A stretch of 64,000 bases of DNA from Pleomorphomonas koreensis DSM 23070. GTDB taxonomy: Bacteria > Pseudomonadota > Alphaproteobacteria > Rhizobiales > Pleomorphomonadaceae. Under the pieces are notes generated by a model, which had not been told where the DNA came from, made no database searches, and saw only the letters and a list, made by a program, of their open reading frames with translations. The translations under genes were made by a program, and so were the position numbers. Shown here in pieces: positions 55,289-64,000 of this stretch (positions within the stretch are counted from its first letter, which is position 1; the number at the start of each line of letters is the position of its first letter). The stretch is from contig NZ_AULH01000011.1 in NCBI RefSeq assembly GCF_000425185.1, positions 62,001 through 126,000 on the forward strand, written 5' to 3'.

Positions 55289-56662
55289 ATGGTGAATCGC
55301 GCCATGATGAAGAGCTTCTGCCGTACCTCCGTCGCCGTCCTCACGGCGGCGGCAATTGCCGTCTCGTCCTCGCTGCCGGCCTTAGCTGCCGAGCGTGGCC
55401 GCAGCATCTCGCTGTTGCGCGACGCCGAGGCGGAGGCGCTGATCACCGACTACACGCGGCCGCTGCTCAAGGCGGCCGGCCTCGGCGCGGCCACGGTCGA
55501 GGTCAAGCTGGTCAACGACGACACCTTCAACGCCTTCGTCGCCGACAGCCGGCACATCTTCGTCAACGCCGGCGCCATCATCGATTCCACCACGCCCAAC
55601 GAGTTGATCGGCGTGCTGGCGCACGAGATCGGTCATCTCGCCGCCAACCACCTCTCCCAGCTTCGCGCGGAGATCCGGCGGATGCAGATCCTGTCGGCGC
55701 TGGCGGTGATCGGCGGCGTCGCGGCCGGCGCGGCCGGCGGCGGCGGCGCGGCGGCCGGGGCGCTCGCCACCGGCGGCCTGCAGTTCGGCCAGCGCGGCCT
55801 GCTGATGTATGCGCGCGAGAACGAGACGGCGGCCGACCAGCTGGCGCTGAAGTATCTCGCCGCCACCGGCCAGTCGGCCAAGGGCATGCTGGACACCTTC
55901 AAGCGCTTCGCCGACCAGCAGATGTTCATGTCGGCGCATATCGATCCCTATATCCAGAGCCATCCGCTGGCCGCCGACCGCATCGCCATGATCGAGGAGC
56001 AGGCGCGGAAGTCGAAGTTCTTCGACAAGCCCGACGATCCCGCGCTGAAGGCGCGGCACGACCTGGTGCGCGCCAAGTTCGCCGCCTTCACCCGCAACGC
56101 CCAGAGCGTGATGCGGCTCTATCCGCCATCCGATACCAGCCTTGCCGCCGATTACGCCCGCGCCATCGTCGCCTATCGCTTCGCAGATCCGAAGTCGGCG
56201 CTCGCCCGGCTCGACGCGCTGATCAAGCGGTCGCCGGGCGACGCCTATTTCTGGGAGCTGAAGGGCCAGATCATGCTGGAAACCGGCGATCCGCGCGGCG
56301 CCATAGCGCCGCTCCGCAAGGCGGTGTCGCTCGCCCCCAATGCCGGCCTCATCCGTGTCATGCTCGGTCAGGCGCTGGTCGGCACGGGCGACGGGAAGCT
56401 CACCGACGAAGCGATCGCCGCGCTCACCAAGGGCATCGGCGACGATCCCGACCAGCCGCTCGGCTACCGCCAGCTGGCCATCGCCTATGCCCGCAAGAAC
56501 AATATCCCGCTGGCCGACCTCGCCTCGGCGCAGGGCAGCTTTGCCGCCGGCGACATCGACACCGCCAAGAAATACGCCATCCGCGCCCAGGAGAAGCTGA
56601 AGACCGGCTCGCCGGCCTGGCTGCGCGCCGACGACATCATCACCTACAAGGCATCGAAATGA
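55289..56662 (+). CDS. M48 family metalloprotease with TPR-like C-terminus (BepA-like)
   Basis: 457 residues. A signal peptide cleaved after ALA (about residue 33), then an M48 protease domain with HEIGH (112-116) and the third zinc ligand Glu179 in ENETAAD, followed by TPR-like helices (about 265-440). The layout matches BepA/YfgC, a periplasmic chaperone-protease for outer-membrane protein assembly. The glycine/alanine stretch at about 142-165 is a loop or amphipathic helix typical of the family. Three ATGs are close together; I took the first. It is followed 35 bases later by a DsbA-like gene. Confidence 0.9.
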   Translation: MVNRAMMKSFCRTSVAVLTAAAIAVSSSLPALAAERGRSISLLRDAEAEALITDYTRPLLKAAGLGAATVEVKLVNDDTFNAFVADSRHIFVNAGAIIDSTTPNELIGVLAHEIGHLAANHLSQLRAEIRRMQILSALAVIGGVAAGAAGGGGAAAGALATGGLQFGQRGLLMYARENETAADQLALKYLAATGQSAKGMLDTFKRFADQQMFMSAHIDPYIQSHPLAADRIAMIEEQARKSKFFDKPDDPALKARHDLVRAKFAAFTRNAQSVMRLYPPSDTSLAADYARAIVAYRFADPKSALARLDALIKRSPGDAYFWELKGQIMLETGDPRGAIAPLRKAVSLAPNAGLIRVMLGQALVGTGDGKLTDEAIAALTKGIGDDPDQPLGYRQLAIAYARKNNIPLADLASAQGSFAAGDIDTAKKYAIRAQEKLKTGSPAWLRADDIITYKASK

Positions 56663-56697
56663 CCGGCCGCGCCGCGCCCGGCACAAGGAGCAGACGC

Positions 56698-57462
56698 ATG
56701 TTCGCCCACTTCAGGAAAACGCTGTCGGCCGCGCTGGCCGCGACGGCCCTCTTCACCGCCGCCGCCGTGGCCGACGAGTTCACCGACAGCCAGAAGGCGG
56801 CGATCGGCGACGTGGTCAAGGCCTATCTCATGGATCATCCGGAGGTGATCACCGAGGCGTTGCAGGCGCTCGACGCCAAAAGCAAGGCGGCCGAAGAACA
56901 GGGGCGGACCGACGCCATCAAGGCCAATCAGGCGGCCATCTTCTCCTCGCCCCACCAGGCGGTGCTCGGCGACCCCAACGCCAAGATCGCCCTGGTCGAG
57001 TTCTTCGACTACAACTGCGGTTACTGCAAGAAGGCCCTCTCCGACACGCGCGCCATCCTCGACAAGGAGAAGGACGTCAAGATCGTCCTGAAGGAGTTCC
57101 CGATCCTCAGCCAGGGCTCGGTCGAGGCGGCCAAAGTGGCGGCCGCCGTCAACATCCTCGACCCAAGCGCCTACGAAGCCTTCCACTTCGAGCTGATGGG
57201 GATCCGCGGCCAGGCCGATGGCGACCGCGCGCTGGCGGCGGCGGTCAAGGCCGGCCTCGACGCGGCCAAGGTGAAGGAGACGGCCGATACGCCGGAGGTG
57301 GCCGAGGTGATCACCCATTCCTACGACCTTGCCCACAAGCTCGGCATCAACGGCACGCCGGCCTATGTCATCGGCGACGAACTGGTCTACGGTGCCGTCG
57401 GCTTTGCCGAGCTGAACCGCAAGATCGAGGCGATGCGCACCTGCGGCAAGACCGCCTGCTGA
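56698..57462 (+). CDS. DsbA-family thiol-disulphide oxidoreductase
   Basis: 254 residues: signal peptide (about 1-25), an N-terminal helical oligomerisation-like segment (about 30-85), and a thioredoxin fold with CGYC (107-110) and the cis-Pro of NGTPAYVIG. It resembles the ScsC/Com1 branch, with an extra N-terminal helix, more than classical DsbA. It also has two cysteines near the very C-terminus (Cys249 and Cys254, TCGKTAC) outside the normal fold. It sits between the M48 protease and aroQ genes on the same strand. Confidence 0.9.
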   Translation: MFAHFRKTLSAALAATALFTAAAVADEFTDSQKAAIGDVVKAYLMDHPEVITEALQALDAKSKAAEEQGRTDAIKANQAAIFSSPHQAVLGDPNAKIALVEFFDYNCGYCKKALSDTRAILDKEKDVKIVLKEFPILSQGSVEAAKVAAAVNILDPSAYEAFHFELMGIRGQADGDRALAAAVKAGLDAAKVKETADTPEVAEVITHSYDLAHKLGINGTPAYVIGDELVYGAVGFAELNRKIEAMRTCGKTAC

Positions 57463-57620
57463 TCTTTGGTCGGAGCCGCCGGCCCTCCGGCGCCGACGGA
57501 CGGGGATGAATTGGCGCTGCCTCTTTTTTTCGGCGCGGCATGTGCCTATAAGGAAGCCGGTCGCGGCCCGCCATGCGGGTGCGGCCACTCCTGTCCCCGG
57601 CCTGAAAGGGAACCGACCGA

Positions 57621-58064
57621 TTGCCCATTGAAGCGTTCATCCTCAACGGACCGAACCTCAATCTTCTCGGAACGCGGGAACCGGGCATCTACGGATCGCT
57701 GACCCTCGCCGACATCGAGGCAAATTGCCGCGAGAAGGCCATCGCGCTGGGTTTTTCCACCGTCGAGTTCCGCCAGTCCAACCATGAAGGCGTGCTCGTC
57801 GACTGGATCCAGGAGGCCGCTCGGCGCGGCGCCGGCGTGGTGATGAACCCCGGCGCCTACACGCACACGTCGATCGCCCTCCACGACGCGATCAAGGGAA
57901 CCGGCGTTCCCCTGATCGAGGTCCACATCTCCAACGTCCATGCCCGCGAGAGTTTCCGGCATCGGTCCTTTGTGTCGCCCGTGGCGGCCGGAGTGATCGT
58001 CGGCCTCGGCCCCCTCGGCTACACGCTCGCGCTCGAAGCCCTCGCCGGTCTCCTGAAAGGGTGA
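57621..58064 (+). CDS. aroQ: 3-dehydroquinate dehydratase, type II
   Basis: Third step of the shikimate pathway: dehydroquinate to dehydroshikimate. 147 residues, the usual size of the dodecameric type II enzyme. Tyr24 and Arg19 lie on the mobile lid ([12 protein letters not shown]), with Asn76 in [10 protein letters not shown] and the general acid His102 in EVHISN. The start is TTG (GAAAGGGAACC upstream), which fits the family N-terminus. It lies just before accB, a common alphaproteobacterial pairing. Confidence 0.95.
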   Translation: MPIEAFILNGPNLNLLGTREPGIYGSLTLADIEANCREKAIALGFSTVEFRQSNHEGVLVDWIQEAARRGAGVVMNPGAYTHTSIALHDAIKGTGVPLIEVHISNVHARESFRHRSFVSPVAAGVIVGLGPLGYTLALEALAGLLKG

Positions 58065-58090
58065 CCGCCGTCCCAATCCGGTGAGAACCG

Positions 58091-58567
58091 ATGCCCCAGA
58101 CCTTTGACTACGAACTGATCCGCCAGCTTGCCAACATCCTCGACGAGACCAATCTCACCGAGATCGAGGTGGAGCAGGAGAAGCTGAAGATCCGCGTGGC
58201 TCGGACGGCGGCGCCGGTCACCATCACCCAGGGCGGCGGCTGGGCTGCGCCGTCGATGCCCGCCATGGCCGCCCCTGCCGCGGCGGTCGCTGCCTCGGCC
58301 GAGGCGCCGAAGGCGGCCGATCCGGCCGCCAACCCCGGCGCCGTGCCCTCCCCGATGGTCGGCACCGCCTATGTGGCGCCCGAGCCCGGCTCGCGCGCCT
58401 TCGTCGAGGTCGGCGACACGGTGAAGGAAGGCCAGACGGTGATGATCATCGAGGCGATGAAACACCTCAACCACATTCCGGCGCCGCGCGCCGGCCGCGT
58501 CACCGCCGTGCTCGTCGAAAACGGCCAGCCGGTCGAATTCGGCGAACCGCTGCTGATCATCGAGTGA
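58091..58567 (+). CDS. accB: Acetyl-CoA carboxylase biotin carboxyl carrier protein
   Basis: 158 residues. N-terminal helical domain (about 1-40), an Ala/Pro linker (about 50-85) and a C-terminal biotinyl domain with the biotin-accepting Lys124 in EAMKHLNHI (the usual Met is Leu after Lys-His). It carries CO2 from biotin carboxylase to the carboxyltransferase in fatty acid synthesis. It is followed 8 bases later by accC. Confidence 0.95.
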   Translation: MPQTFDYELIRQLANILDETNLTEIEVEQEKLKIRVARTAAPVTITQGGGWAAPSMPAMAAPAAAVAASAEAPKAADPAANPGAVPSPMVGTAYVAPEPGSRAFVEVGDTVKEGQTVMIIEAMKHLNHIPAPRAGRVTAVLVENGQPVEFGEPLLIIE

Positions 58568-58575
58568 CCGGACCC

Positions 58576-59928
<1,353 letters not shown>

Positions 59929-59934
59929 CCAGTA

Positions 59935-59960
59935 AAGTAAGTAAATACTTACTTATTTTT
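59935..59960 (+). terminator. AT-rich palindromic terminator (or operator) after accC
   Basis: Perfect 9-base arms AAGTAAGTA (59935-59943) and TACTTACTT (59946-59954) around AA, followed by ATTTTT. The T-run favours an intrinsic terminator of the acc operon. The stem is wholly A/T-rich, which is unusual in this DNA, and AGTAAGTA/TACTTACT half-sites are also typical of TetR-type operators. A second hairpin GCGCCGCCC / GGGCGGCGC lies at 59964-59984. Confidence 0.6.
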
Positions 59961-60065
59961 GGCGCGCCGCCCTTCGGGCGGCGCTGCCGTTTCCAGGATT
60001 GCTTTGAATAGGCCCCTCACTTGCGAGAGGCCCGATATCTGCCTCTTGCCCGACCTGCCCGACCT

Positions 60066-60160
60066 GCCCGAGATCCTCCGCCTTCGCGGAGGAGGACAAG
60101 TTATGTATATGTTTTATATATATAATTCTCCGCCATGGTCCGCGAAAGCGGACCATCTCG
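60066..60160. repeat. Two-hairpin repeat family 2, copy B
   Basis: Same block order as 20791-20882: GCCCGAGATCCTCC, hairpin 1 TCCTCCGC (60074-60081) / GCGGAGGA (60086-60093), an AT-rich centre with TATATATATA, then hairpin 2 ATGGTCCGC (60135-60143) / GCGGACCAT (60148-60156) with a GAAA tetraloop. The GAAA loop and the CTTC loop of hairpin 1 suggest selection on an RNA structure. It sits between the convergent accC and pncB genes. Confidence 0.75.
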
Positions 60161-60221
60161 TACAGGAAGGGGCGCCTCGGCGAATATCCTGCCCATCGGC
60201 ATGTACTGGATGCCCTGCCGC

Positions 60222-61526
60222 CTACACCAGCACCGGCCGCTTGATCCGCCCGGCCTCGCCGAAGACGCGCAGGTAGCGGGCGATCTCGGCCGGGTCGCCG
60301 GTCGCCTTCTCCGGGTTGTCGGAGAGTTTCACCGCCGGCCGGCCGTTCACCTGCGTCACCTTGCAGACCAGCGATATCGCGTCGAAGTCGTCGGTCGGCT
60401 GCGGCGCGCAGTCCTGGAAGTCGTTGGTGAGGTTGGTGCCCCAGCCGAAGCTCATGTGCACGCGGCCGCGGAAGTGGGTGTAGACGCGCTCGATCTCCTC
60501 GACGTCGAGGCCATCGGAGAAGACGATCAGCTTGTCGCGCGGATCGCGGCCCTTCGACTTCCACCAGGCGATGATCTCCTCGCCACCTTCCACCGGCTCG
60601 GCGCTGTCGGGGCGGAAGCCCTTCCAGTCGGCCACCCAGTCCGGCGCGTCGCGCAGGAAGGAGGCGGTGCCGAAGGCGTCGGGCAGCACGACCAGCAGGT
60701 TGCCGTCGTAAAGCTCCTGCCAGTCGAGCAGCACCCGGTAGGGCGCCTGGCGCATCTCGTCCTCGGTGTCGGCCAGCGCCGCCATGGCCATCGGCAGCTC
60801 GTGGGCGTTGGTGCCGATCGCCTCGAGATCGCTCTTCATGGCCATCAGCACGTTGGAGGTGCCGATGAAGGCCGGTCCGAGCCCTTCCTTCAGCGCGTTG
60901 ACACACCAGTCCTGCCAGAGATGCGAGTGGCGGCGGCGGGTACCGAAATCGGCGATCTTGATGTCCGGGAAGGCGCGCAGCCGCTCCACCTTGCTCCACA
61001 GCTTGGCCTTGGCGCGAGCATACAGAACGTCCAGCTCGAAGCGGCGCATGGTCTTCATCACCGAGCGCGACCGCAGCTCGTTGATGATGGCGAGAGCCGG
61101 GATTTCCCACATGGTGGTGTGGGTCCAGGGACCGTGGAATTCGAGCTGATACTGGCCCTCGGCCTTGGACAACTCATAGGGCGGCAGCTGGAAGTCGCGC
61201 AGGAATTCCAGATATCCCGGCTCGAAGATCTGCCGCTTGCCGTAGAAGGTGTTACCGGCCAGCCATATCCACTCCTTGTTGCCGAGCTTCAGCGAGCGGG
61301 CGTAGTCGAGTTGCGCCCGAAGCTCATCCTCGTCGATATCGTCGGCGAGGCGGATGCGGTTCGCCCGGTTGATCAGCGAGAAGGTGACGTCGACGTCGCG
61401 ATAGCGCTTCCAGATCAGCTGCTGCATCAGGAACTTGTAGATGTCCGTGTCGAGCAGGCTGCGGATGATCGGGTCGAGTTTCCAATTGTGGTCGTGAACG
61501 CGTTTGGCGATATCGGTGGTGCTCAT
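60222..61526 (-). CDS. pncB: Nicotinate phosphoribosyltransferase
   Basis: 434 residues, NAD salvage: nicotinate plus PRPP to nicotinate mononucleotide. It has the family segments [36 protein letters not shown] (PRPP-side residues), [12 protein letters not shown], and [12 protein letters not shown] near the phosphate site. ATG 61526 was chosen because [19 protein letters not shown] is the usual start in alphaproteobacteria. It is convergent with accC. Confidence 0.94.
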   Translation of the reverse strand: MSTTDIAKRVHDHNWKLDPIIRSLLDTDIYKFLMQQLIWKRYRDVDVTFSLINRANRIRLADDIDEDELRAQLDYARSLKLGNKEWIWLAGNTFYGKRQIFEPGYLEFLRDFQLPPYELSKAEGQYQLEFHGPWTHTTMWEIPALAIINELRSRSVMKTMRRFELDVLYARAKAKLWSKVERLRAFPDIKIADFGTRRRHSHLWQDWCVNALKEGLGPAFIGTSNVLMAMKSDLEAIGTNAHELPMAMAALADTEDEMRQAPYRVLLDWQELYDGNLLVVLPDAFGTASFLRDAPDWVADWKGFRPDSAEPVEGGEEIIAWWKSKGRDPRDKLIVFSDGLDVEEIERVYTHFRGRVHMSFGWGTNLTNDFQDCAPQPTDDFDAISLVCKVTQVNGRPAVKLSDNPEKATGDPAEIARYLRVFGEAGRIKRPVLV

Positions 61527-61692
61527 CGGTCCAGCTATCCGTGATGAAGCGAGGCGACCCATGGACGTCGAAAAACGCGGACGAGGCGCCACCTGTCAGA
61601 GGTGGTAGCCTGAAACGATCTATATCCCAAGCGAAATCCGTAGAAACACCGATGGCGCGGATCAAGTTTTGGCGACCGTTCGCATATGCAAA

Positions 61693-61724
61693 GAGAGCGG
61701 CGGATCGCCTCCGCCGCCCTCTTC
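61693..61724 (-). terminator. Terminator of the TerC-family gene
   Basis: Read on the minus strand, GAGGGCGGCGGA / TCCGCCGCTCTC around a short loop (complement of about 61693-61724), followed by CTTTGC. It lies about 30 bases after the TerC stop. Confidence 0.6.
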
Positions 61725-61756
61725 CCGGCCCACTGGGCAATCGGTCGTTTACCGGT

Positions 61757-62479
61757 TCATTCCTTGGCCTTGCGCCGCCGGCGGCTGGCCATGATGTTGA
61801 CCGCCTCGACGCCGGCCGAGAAGGCCATGGCAAAGTAGATGTAGGCTCGCGGCACGTGGAAGCCGACGCCGTCGGCGACCAGCGACACGCCGATCAGCAG
61901 CAGGAAGGACAGCGCCAGCATCTTGGTGGTCGGGTGGTTGTGGATGAAGCGCGAGATCGGCTCCGACGCCACGAACATGATGATCATGGCGATGACCACG
62001 GCGAGAATCATCACCGGCACGTGCTCGGCCATGCCAATCGCCGTGATGATGCTGTCGATCGAGAAAACGATGTCGATGGCGATGATCTGCGCCACCGTGG
62101 CGCCGAAGGCGGCGTGCACGACATTGCCGCTCGCGTCCTCCTCGCCCTCGATGCCCTTGTGGATCTCGTGCGTCGCCTTGTAGAGCAGGAACAGGCCGCC
62201 GGCCAGGAGGATCAGGTCGCGCCAGGAAAAGCCGTGGCCGAACAGCGTGAACAGCGGCGCCGTCAGCCCGATCAGCCAGGACAGGGCGACCAGCAGCAGG
62301 ATGCGGAAGATCAGCGCCAGCGAGAGGCCGACGGCGCGGGCCTTACGGGCCTGATCGATCGGCAGGCGGCTGGTCAGCACTGAAATGAAGACGAGATTGT
62401 CGATGCCGAGCACGATCTCCATCACCGTCAGGGTAAGGAGGCTGGCCCAGGCATTGGCATTGAAAATGAGATCGAGCAT
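61757..62479 (-). CDS. TerC family integral membrane protein
   Basis: 240 residues, seven or eight membrane helices. The family signatures are present: MEIVLGIDNLVFISVLTSRLP with Glu/Asp in the membrane, and AIDIVFSIDSIITAIGMA. TerC proteins are linked to tellurite resistance and, more generally, manganese efflux or metalation of exported proteins. No manganese riboswitch is seen in the 65 bases upstream. It follows pcs on the same strand and may be cotranscribed. Confidence 0.9.
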   Translation of the reverse strand: MLDLIFNANAWASLLTLTVMEIVLGIDNLVFISVLTSRLPIDQARKARAVGLSLALIFRILLLVALSWLIGLTAPLFTLFGHGFSWRDLILLAGGLFLLYKATHEIHKGIEGEEDASGNVVHAAFGATVAQIIAIDIVFSIDSIITAIGMAEHVPVMILAVVIAMIIMFVASEPISRFIHNHPTTKMLALSFLLLIGVSLVADGVGFHVPRAYIYFAMAFSAGVEAVNIMASRRRRKAKE

Positions 62480-62544
62480 GAATACGGCATCCCCCAGATG
62501 CGATCGTCAGATAACGTCCGAATCTGGAGTGTTCCGTCAACCGT

Positions 62545-63288
62545 TCAACCCGTCAGGCGGGCCTTGCGCGAAAGAAATATGTCGATGAGCTGCTGCACGG
62601 CGGCCACCAGTGCCAGATAGGCGGTGGCGAGCGCCAGACCGATCTTGATGGTGAGCGGCGGGTTGAGGTCCCAGGCGAGCGCCGCGCCGGCGAGCAGGAA
62701 CCAGGCGAGCGTCACGACGAGGGTCAGCGGCCGCCACTTCACCACCCGCGTCGGATGGACGAAGGCGATCGGCGCGAAGGTCAGCACCGACAGGGCAAGG
62801 GTGATGCCGATGACGGCGAACTGATTGAGTTCGAACACGAAATAGAGGAACACCACGCCGTTCCAGACGACGGGGAAGCCGCGGAAGGCGTTGTTCTTCA
62901 TCTTCATGCGCGTGTCGCCGTAATACATCGCCGATGTGAAGACGATGATGCCGGCCAGCGCGAGCGCGATGGGGATGGAGGTAAAGCCGGCCGTCGCCAC
63001 GGCCAGAGCCGGCAGGAAGACGTAGGTGACGTAGTCGACCACGAAATCGAGCGCCGCGCCGGAGAAGGTCGGCAGGCGGCTTTCGACGCCGACCTTGCGG
63101 GCGATCGGGCCGTCGACGCCGTCGACCACCAGCGCCAGCCCCAGCCACATGAAGAAGGCCGGCCAGTTGAGACTGTAGGCAGCGAAGGCGGCGAGCATGG
63201 CCAGAACGATACCGCTCGCCGTGAAGGCGTGCACGGCAAGGGCGATCAACGCATTCTGATGTCTGCTCACAAGCGTCAGTTCCGTCAT
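62545..63288 (-). CDS. pcs: Phosphatidylcholine synthase
   Basis: 247 residues, about seven membrane helices. Condenses CDP-diacylglycerol directly with choline, the bacterial route used by rhizobia. The modified CDP-alcohol motif of Pcs is intact: DGPIAR, 12 residues, then G-x3-D-x3-D in SGAALDFVVD (classical CDP-alcohol transferases have 8 or 9 residues there). ATG 63288 gives the usual MTELTLVSRHQN start. It lies 65 bases upstream of the TerC gene. Confidence 0.92.
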   Translation of the reverse strand: MTELTLVSRHQNALIALAVHAFTASGIVLAMLAAFAAYSLNWPAFFMWLGLALVVDGVDGPIARKVGVESRLPTFSGAALDFVVDYVTYVFLPALAVATAGFTSIPIALALAGIIVFTSAMYYGDTRMKMKNNAFRGFPVVWNGVVFLYFVFELNQFAVIGITLALSVLTFAPIAFVHPTRVVKWRPLTLVVTLAWFLLAGAALAWDLNPPLTIKIGLALATAYLALVAAVQQLIDIFLSRKARLTG

Positions 63289-63428
63289 CACGCGCCGCTC
63301 CTCTCGTCCGAACCGACGGCCGGGCCGCAAGCCATCATGAACGGACGCGACACGCCGTCCGACGGAGTTCCAGAGATCATCGCCCAAAACCTTACCAATC
63401 CTGCCGGATGGTTACATCTGGCGACAAT

Positions 63429-64000
63429 CTACCCGATGACAAGGCCGCTCGCCAAGATGACACCGGCAAGAATGAGCGAAACCCCGAGGAAATACGTCAG
63501 CCCGAGGCCGGAAACCAGCTTCTCGACGCCCATCAGCACGCCGAGGAAGGCCATGGCGGCGAGATTCATCAGGCCGGCGGCGAACATCACCGCCATCATC
63601 GCCCAGCAGCAGCCAAGGCAGGCGAGCCCTTCCTCGACGCCGATGCGGAAGGCGGCGATGGCTTCGCCGTCCAGATCGGCGACGCGCGGGTTGCGGCAAC
63701 GCACCAGGCAGGCCCATTTCAGCGGCGTGAACTGGTAGATGCCGGCAGCGAGCAGGATCGAAGCCGACAGCGCCGTACCGGCCGGCGCCATATGCGGCGA
63801 CAGCGCGCCGAGGCGGACGAGCCAGGCCTGCCCGGCAGCGGCAACGACGGCGACGGCCAGCCAGACGGCGGTGTAGCCGGCGACCAGCGCCAGCGTGGCG
63901 GCACCCGCCCGGCCGGCATAGGCGCGGAAGGTCGGCGCCGCCGTCGGCAGCATCATGGCGAACACCATGGCCGCCCACATGCCGAACACCAGGGCGATGT
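63429..64000 (-). CDS. DUF2182 membrane protein, N-terminus cut by window edge
   Basis: At least 190 residues with about five membrane helices, matching DUF2182: MWAAMVFAMMLPTAAPTF, QFTPLKWACLVRCRNPR and EEGLACLGCCWAMMAVMF with paired cysteines. The frame is open to the last base, so the gene continues beyond the window and the GTG at 63989 is an internal codon. DUF2182 proteins are described as predicted metal-binding membrane proteins with no proven role. Confidence 0.83.
   Translation of the reverse strand, partial: IALVFGMWAAMVFAMMLPTAAPTFRAYAGRAGAATLALVAGYTAVWLAVAVVAAAGQAWLVRLGALSPHMAPAGTALSASILLAAGIYQFTPLKWACLVRCRNPRVADLDGEAIAAFRIGVEEGLACLGCCWAMMAVMFAAGLMNLAAMAFLGVLMGVEKLVSGLGLTYFLGVSLILAGVILASGLVIG

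Noticed and set aside
61757-62545. Manganese (yybP-ykoY) riboswitch before the TerC gene
   Set aside because: Only 65 bases separate it from pcs and they show no such conserved structure.

Overview
The window is high-GC, densely coded DNA from an alphaproteobacterium, most likely a Hyphomicrobiales (Rhizobiales) member. The lineage call rests on gene content and order: acpS-lepB-rnc...era, a DUF2585 (UPF0314) protein, a phosphatidylcholine synthase with the Pcs-type CDP-alcohol motif, an RNase E with a long acidic insert in its S1 domain, the rne / amidase / PBP1A / prfB neighbourhood, and aroQ-accB-accC. A Pleomorphomonas-like genus would fit, but that is a guess. I see no rRNA or tRNA gene, no CRISPR array, and no transposase or integrase. 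It reads as ordinary chromosome with a few accessory genes.

Layout. 1-4.1 kb: acpS (cut by the window edge), lepB, rnc and era, with an acyltransferase-3 membrane protein inserted between rnc and era. 4.1-9.5 kb: a LacI regulator behind two matching operators, a YgiD-type dioxygenase, a nitrilase-family amidase, a small P-loop kinase, a 2H phosphoesterase and a GNAT acetyltransferase. 9.6-17 kb: a chemoreceptor, DUF2585, long-form purC, an AlpA-like regulator, a divergent IclR / EamA-exporter pair and two low-complexity proteins. 17.2-24.1 kb: an aminotransferase-TPP enzyme operon with a divergent Lrp regulator, then glpD-glpK. 24.5-30.2 kb: a Cys-rich DUF6455 protein, a membrane EAL phosphodiesterase and two tandem paralogous secreted proteins of unknown function. 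30.4-37.4 kb: aspS, two VOC proteins, an acetylpolyamine amidohydrolase-like enzyme, an ABC-F ATPase, DUF599 and DUF3253. 37.5-44.7 kb: a globin-coupled diguanylate cyclase, YdcF, a small exported protein, a PfkB-family kinase, class II aldolase, Bcp and an M23 peptidase. 44.7-53.6 kb: prfB with a programmed +1 frameshift, PBP1A, amidase and RNase E. 53.7-60 kb: GGCT-like protein, aminotransferase, M48 protease, DsbA-like protein, aroQ, accB and accC. 60.2-64 kb: pncB, a TerC protein, pcs and a DUF2182 protein cut by the window edge.

Themes. Envelope assembly is prominent (LepB, PBP1A, amidase, M23, M48, DsbA, YdcF, Pcs), as is RNA/translation (RNase III, Era, RNase E, AspRS, RF2, ABC-F). Cyclic-di-GMP signalling appears as one synthase with a haem sensor and one membrane phosphodiesterase. 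Glycerol catabolism (glpD-glpK) and lower glycolysis (hexose kinase plus fba) are both present.

The less ordinary observations are the tandem secreted paralogs at 26.8-30.2 kb, two families of intergenic palindromic repeats with copies tens of kb apart or several kb apart, the twin LacI operators, the RF2 frameshift site and an AT-rich palindrome at the end of the acc operon. No clearly new multi-gene system is evident. The secreted paralog pair is the best candidate for unexplored biology.
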